DNA of 34,729 nt. Origin: Streptomyces sp. CHD11. GTDB taxonomy: Bacteria > Actinomycetota > Actinomycetes > Streptomycetales > Streptomycetaceae. The stretch spans positions 1-34,729 of the forward strand of contig NZ_JABTTS010000045.1 of NCBI RefSeq assembly GCF_018638295.1, given 5' to 3'. Every line of letters starts with the position of its first letter. Positions within the stretch are counted from its first letter, which is position 1. The position numbers were made by a program, and so were the translations under genes. Below the pieces are notes generated by a model that saw only the letters and a list, made by a program, of their open reading frames with translations, was not told the DNA's origin and searched no databases. This document shows positions 33,186 through 34,729 of the stretch, piece after piece.

Positions 33186-34495
33186 TGGCGCCCACCGGAC
33201 GCGCCGCCCTGCTCGCGGCACTCGGCTCCCTCCCCGTCGGCATCTGGGAACCCGGCTGGACCGGCATCCTCGCCGTCAACGCCCCCCTGGCGGTGGCCTG
33301 CGCCTGTGACTACGTCCTGGCCGCCCCGGTGCGCCGGCTCGGCCTGACCCGCTCCGGCGACACCTCCGTACGCCTCGGCGACACCGCCGACCTCACCCTG
33401 ACGATCACCAACCCGTCCGGCCGTCCGCTCCGCGCCCGCATCCGCGACGCCTGGCCCCCGAGCAGCTGGCGACCCGGTACGGAGGTGGCGGCCTCCCGCC
33501 ACCGTCTGGTGATCCCCCCGGGCGAACGCCGGCGCGTCATCACCCGGCTGCGCCCCACCCGCCGCGGCGACCGCCGGTCCGACCGGGTCACCGTCCGCTC
33601 CTACGGCCCCCTCGGCCTCTTCGCCCGCCAGGGCTCGCACAAGGTCCCGTGGACGGTGCGCGTCCTGCCGCCGTTCACCAGCCGCAAGCATCTGCCGTCC
33701 AAGCTGGCCCGGCTGCGCGAACTCGACGGCCGCACCAGCGTGCTGACCCGGGGTGAGGGCACCGAGTTCGACAGCCTGCGCGAATACGTCCCCGGTGACG
33801 ACACCCGCTCCATCGACTGGCGGGCCACCGCCCGCCAGTCCGCCGTCGCCGTGCGCACCTGGCGTCCCGAACGCGACCGACACATCCTGCTGGTCCTCGA
33901 CACCGGCCGCACCTCCGCCGGCCGCGTCGGCGACGCCCCGCGCCTGGACGCCTCCATGGACGCGGCCCTGCTCCTCGGGGCCCTGGCCTCCCGCGCGGGC
34001 GACCGCGTCGACCTCCTCGCCTACGACCGTCGCCTGCGCGCCCTCGTCCAGGGCCGCACCGCGGGCGACGTCCTCCCGGCCCTCGTCAGCACCATGGCCA
34101 CGCTCGAGCCCGAGCTCGTCGAAACCGACGCCCGGGGGCTTGCGGCGACGGCCCTGCGCACATCCCCCCGGCGCTCACTGATCGTGCTGCTCACGACGCT
34201 CGACGCGGCCCCGATCGAGGAGGGCCTGCTGCCGGTCCTCGGCCGGCTGACCCAACGCCATACGGTGCTCCTGGCCTCGGTGGCGGACCCGCACATCGCC
34301 GGGATGGCCACGGCGCGCGGAGACGCCGACGCCGTCTACCAGGCAGCGGCGGCGGCCCAGGCCCAGGCGGAACGCGACCGCACCGCGGAACAACTCCGCC
34401 GGCGCGGCGTCACCGTCGTGGACGCGACCCCGGATGAACTGGCACCGGCCCTCGCGGACGCGTATCTGGCCTTGAAGTCGGCGGGGCGCTTGTGA
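33185..34495 (+). CDS. DUF58 domain membrane protein, MoxR partner
   Basis: This 436-residue protein begins with two short hydrophobic segments (about residues 8-20 and 25-47). A beta-rich region follows (about 55-135, SVRLGDTADLTLTITNPSGR). The DUF58 signature FDSLREYVPGDDTRSIDW is at about residues 196-213. After it comes a von Willebrand A-like half with HILLVLDTGRTSAGR (about 236-250), RSLIVLLTTLDAAPIEEGLL and TVLLASVADPHIAGMA. The metal-site-like DTGRTS resembles DxSxS but has Gly at the first Ser position. The C-terminus carries a long Ala/Gln/Arg helix (QAAAAAQAQAERDRTAEQLR). DUF58 genes are almost always next to moxR, as here. The start codon overlaps the moxR stop by 1 nt. It ends the operon, facing an rRNA operon terminator. 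Confidence 0.88.
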   Translation: MAPTGRAALLAALGSLPVGIWEPGWTGILAVNAPLAVACACDYVLAAPVRRLGLTRSGDTSVRLGDTADLTLTITNPSGRPLRARIRDAWPPSSWRPGTEVAASRHRLVIPPGERRRVITRLRPTRRGDRRSDRVTVRSYGPLGLFARQGSHKVPWTVRVLPPFTSRKHLPSKLARLRELDGRTSVLTRGEGTEFDSLREYVPGDDTRSIDWRATARQSAVAVRTWRPERDRHILLVLDTGRTSAGRVGDAPRLDASMDAALLLGALASRAGDRVDLLAYDRRLRALVQGRTAGDVLPALVSTMATLEPELVETDARGLAATALRTSPRRSLIVLLTTLDAAPIEEGLLPVLGRLTQRHTVLLASVADPHIAGMATARGDADAVYQAAAAAQAQAERDRTAEQLRRRGVTVVDATPDELAPALADAYLALKSAGRL

Positions 34496-34561
34496 TCCGC
34501 GACGTCTGTAATCCGTGAAATGGGCCGGGTGGGGCGGGCTTCGCCGGCGGACCCGTAAACG

Positions 34562-34599
34562 CAGAAAGCCCCCGTGCCGAAGGGCACGGGGGCTTTCTG
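34562..34599. terminator. Bidirectional terminator of the rRNA operon and the MoxR/DUF58 operon
   Basis: CAGAAAGCCCCCGTGCC (34562-34578) and GGCACGGGGGCTTTCTG (34583-34599) pair perfectly over 17 bp with a 4-nt loop. The AT pairs at the stem base put T-rich tracts on both strands. It lies 13 nt past the 3' end of 5S rRNA (minus strand) and 66 nt past the DUF58 stop (plus strand). Confidence 0.95.
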
Positions 34600-34612
34600 T
34601 TTGAATGATTGT

Positions 34613-34729
34613 TCGGCGGCGTCCTACTCTCCCACAGGGTCCCCCCTGCAGTACCATCGGCGCTGTAAGGCTTAGCTTCCGGGTTCGGAATGTAACCGGG
34701 CGTTTCCCCTACGCTATGACCACCGAAAC
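34613..34729 (-). rRNA. rrf: 5S ribosomal RNA
   Basis: Read on the minus strand, the sequence begins GTTTCGGTGGTCATAGCG and contains the invariant CGCCCGGTTACATTCCGAAC, GGAAGCTAAGCC and GCGCCGATGGTACTGC blocks. It ends in GGGAGAGTAGGACGCCGCCGA, the standard actinobacterial 5S. The length is about 117 nt; the exact ends are uncertain by 1-2 nt, and the 5' end coincides with the window edge. It is the promoter-distal gene of an rRNA operon that must continue to the right with 23S and 16S. Confidence 0.95.

Overview
The window is high-GC actinobacterial chromosome, almost certainly Streptomyces. The evidence is strong third-position G/C bias, many GTG starts and ATGA overlaps, and the gene order secA / response regulator / hibernation factor / comF / lpqB / mtrB / mtrA. 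A dispersed Streptomyces-type intergenic repeat is also present, and a 5S rRNA closes the right edge. I noticed no in-frame TTA (bldA-dependent) codon in the genes called. Everything reads as core chromosome; I see no phage, transposon, CRISPR array or tRNA.

Layout. (1) 1-4972, plus strand: the right end of an anionic wall-polymer locus. It holds the tail of a TagG-like ABC permease, its TagH-like ATPase, a TagF-like CDP-alditol polymerase with a degenerate GT2-like N-terminus, and a GT2 glycosyltransferase. A 39-bp tandem repeat array and a GC-rich hairpin follow. (2) 5319-11982, minus strand: a multi-pass membrane protein (possible GT-C enzyme) and a 180-kDa-class NAD-glutamate dehydrogenase, separated by a 19-bp perfect-stem terminator. 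(3) 12472-14887: a HAD hydrolase and a DUF6912-like gene (minus), then a divergent Rv3235-like gene (plus) that converges on secA across a 15-bp perfect-stem terminator. (4) 15007-17853: secA (minus). (5) 18132-19941: a GNAT acetyltransferase and a YcaQ/AlkX-like DNA glycosylase (plus). (6) 20017-28771, minus strand: a NarL-type response regulator, a long ribosome hibernation factor, comF, lpqB, mtrB, mtrA and mtnA. The run mtnA-mtrA-mtrB-lpqB is packed like an operon (4-nt gap, 1-nt gap, 11-nt overlap). (7) 28912-34495, plus strand: a tight five-gene operon of a Pro/Gly-rich membrane protein, DUF4129, DUF4350, MoxR ATPase and DUF58. It faces the 5S end of an rRNA operon across a 17-bp bidirectional terminator.

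Themes. Most of the window concerns the cell envelope. It covers polymer synthesis and export, preprotein translocation (SecA), envelope sensing (MtrA-MtrB with lipoprotein LpqB), and a MoxR/DUF58 membrane module whose job is not established. Points most worth a second look are the MoxR membrane operon, a low-GC3 insertion of about 43 codons in comF, the dead-looking GT2 domain fused to TagF, the QLD active-site motif of the YcaQ-like protein, and several unexplained repeat or dyad elements in intergenic DNA.
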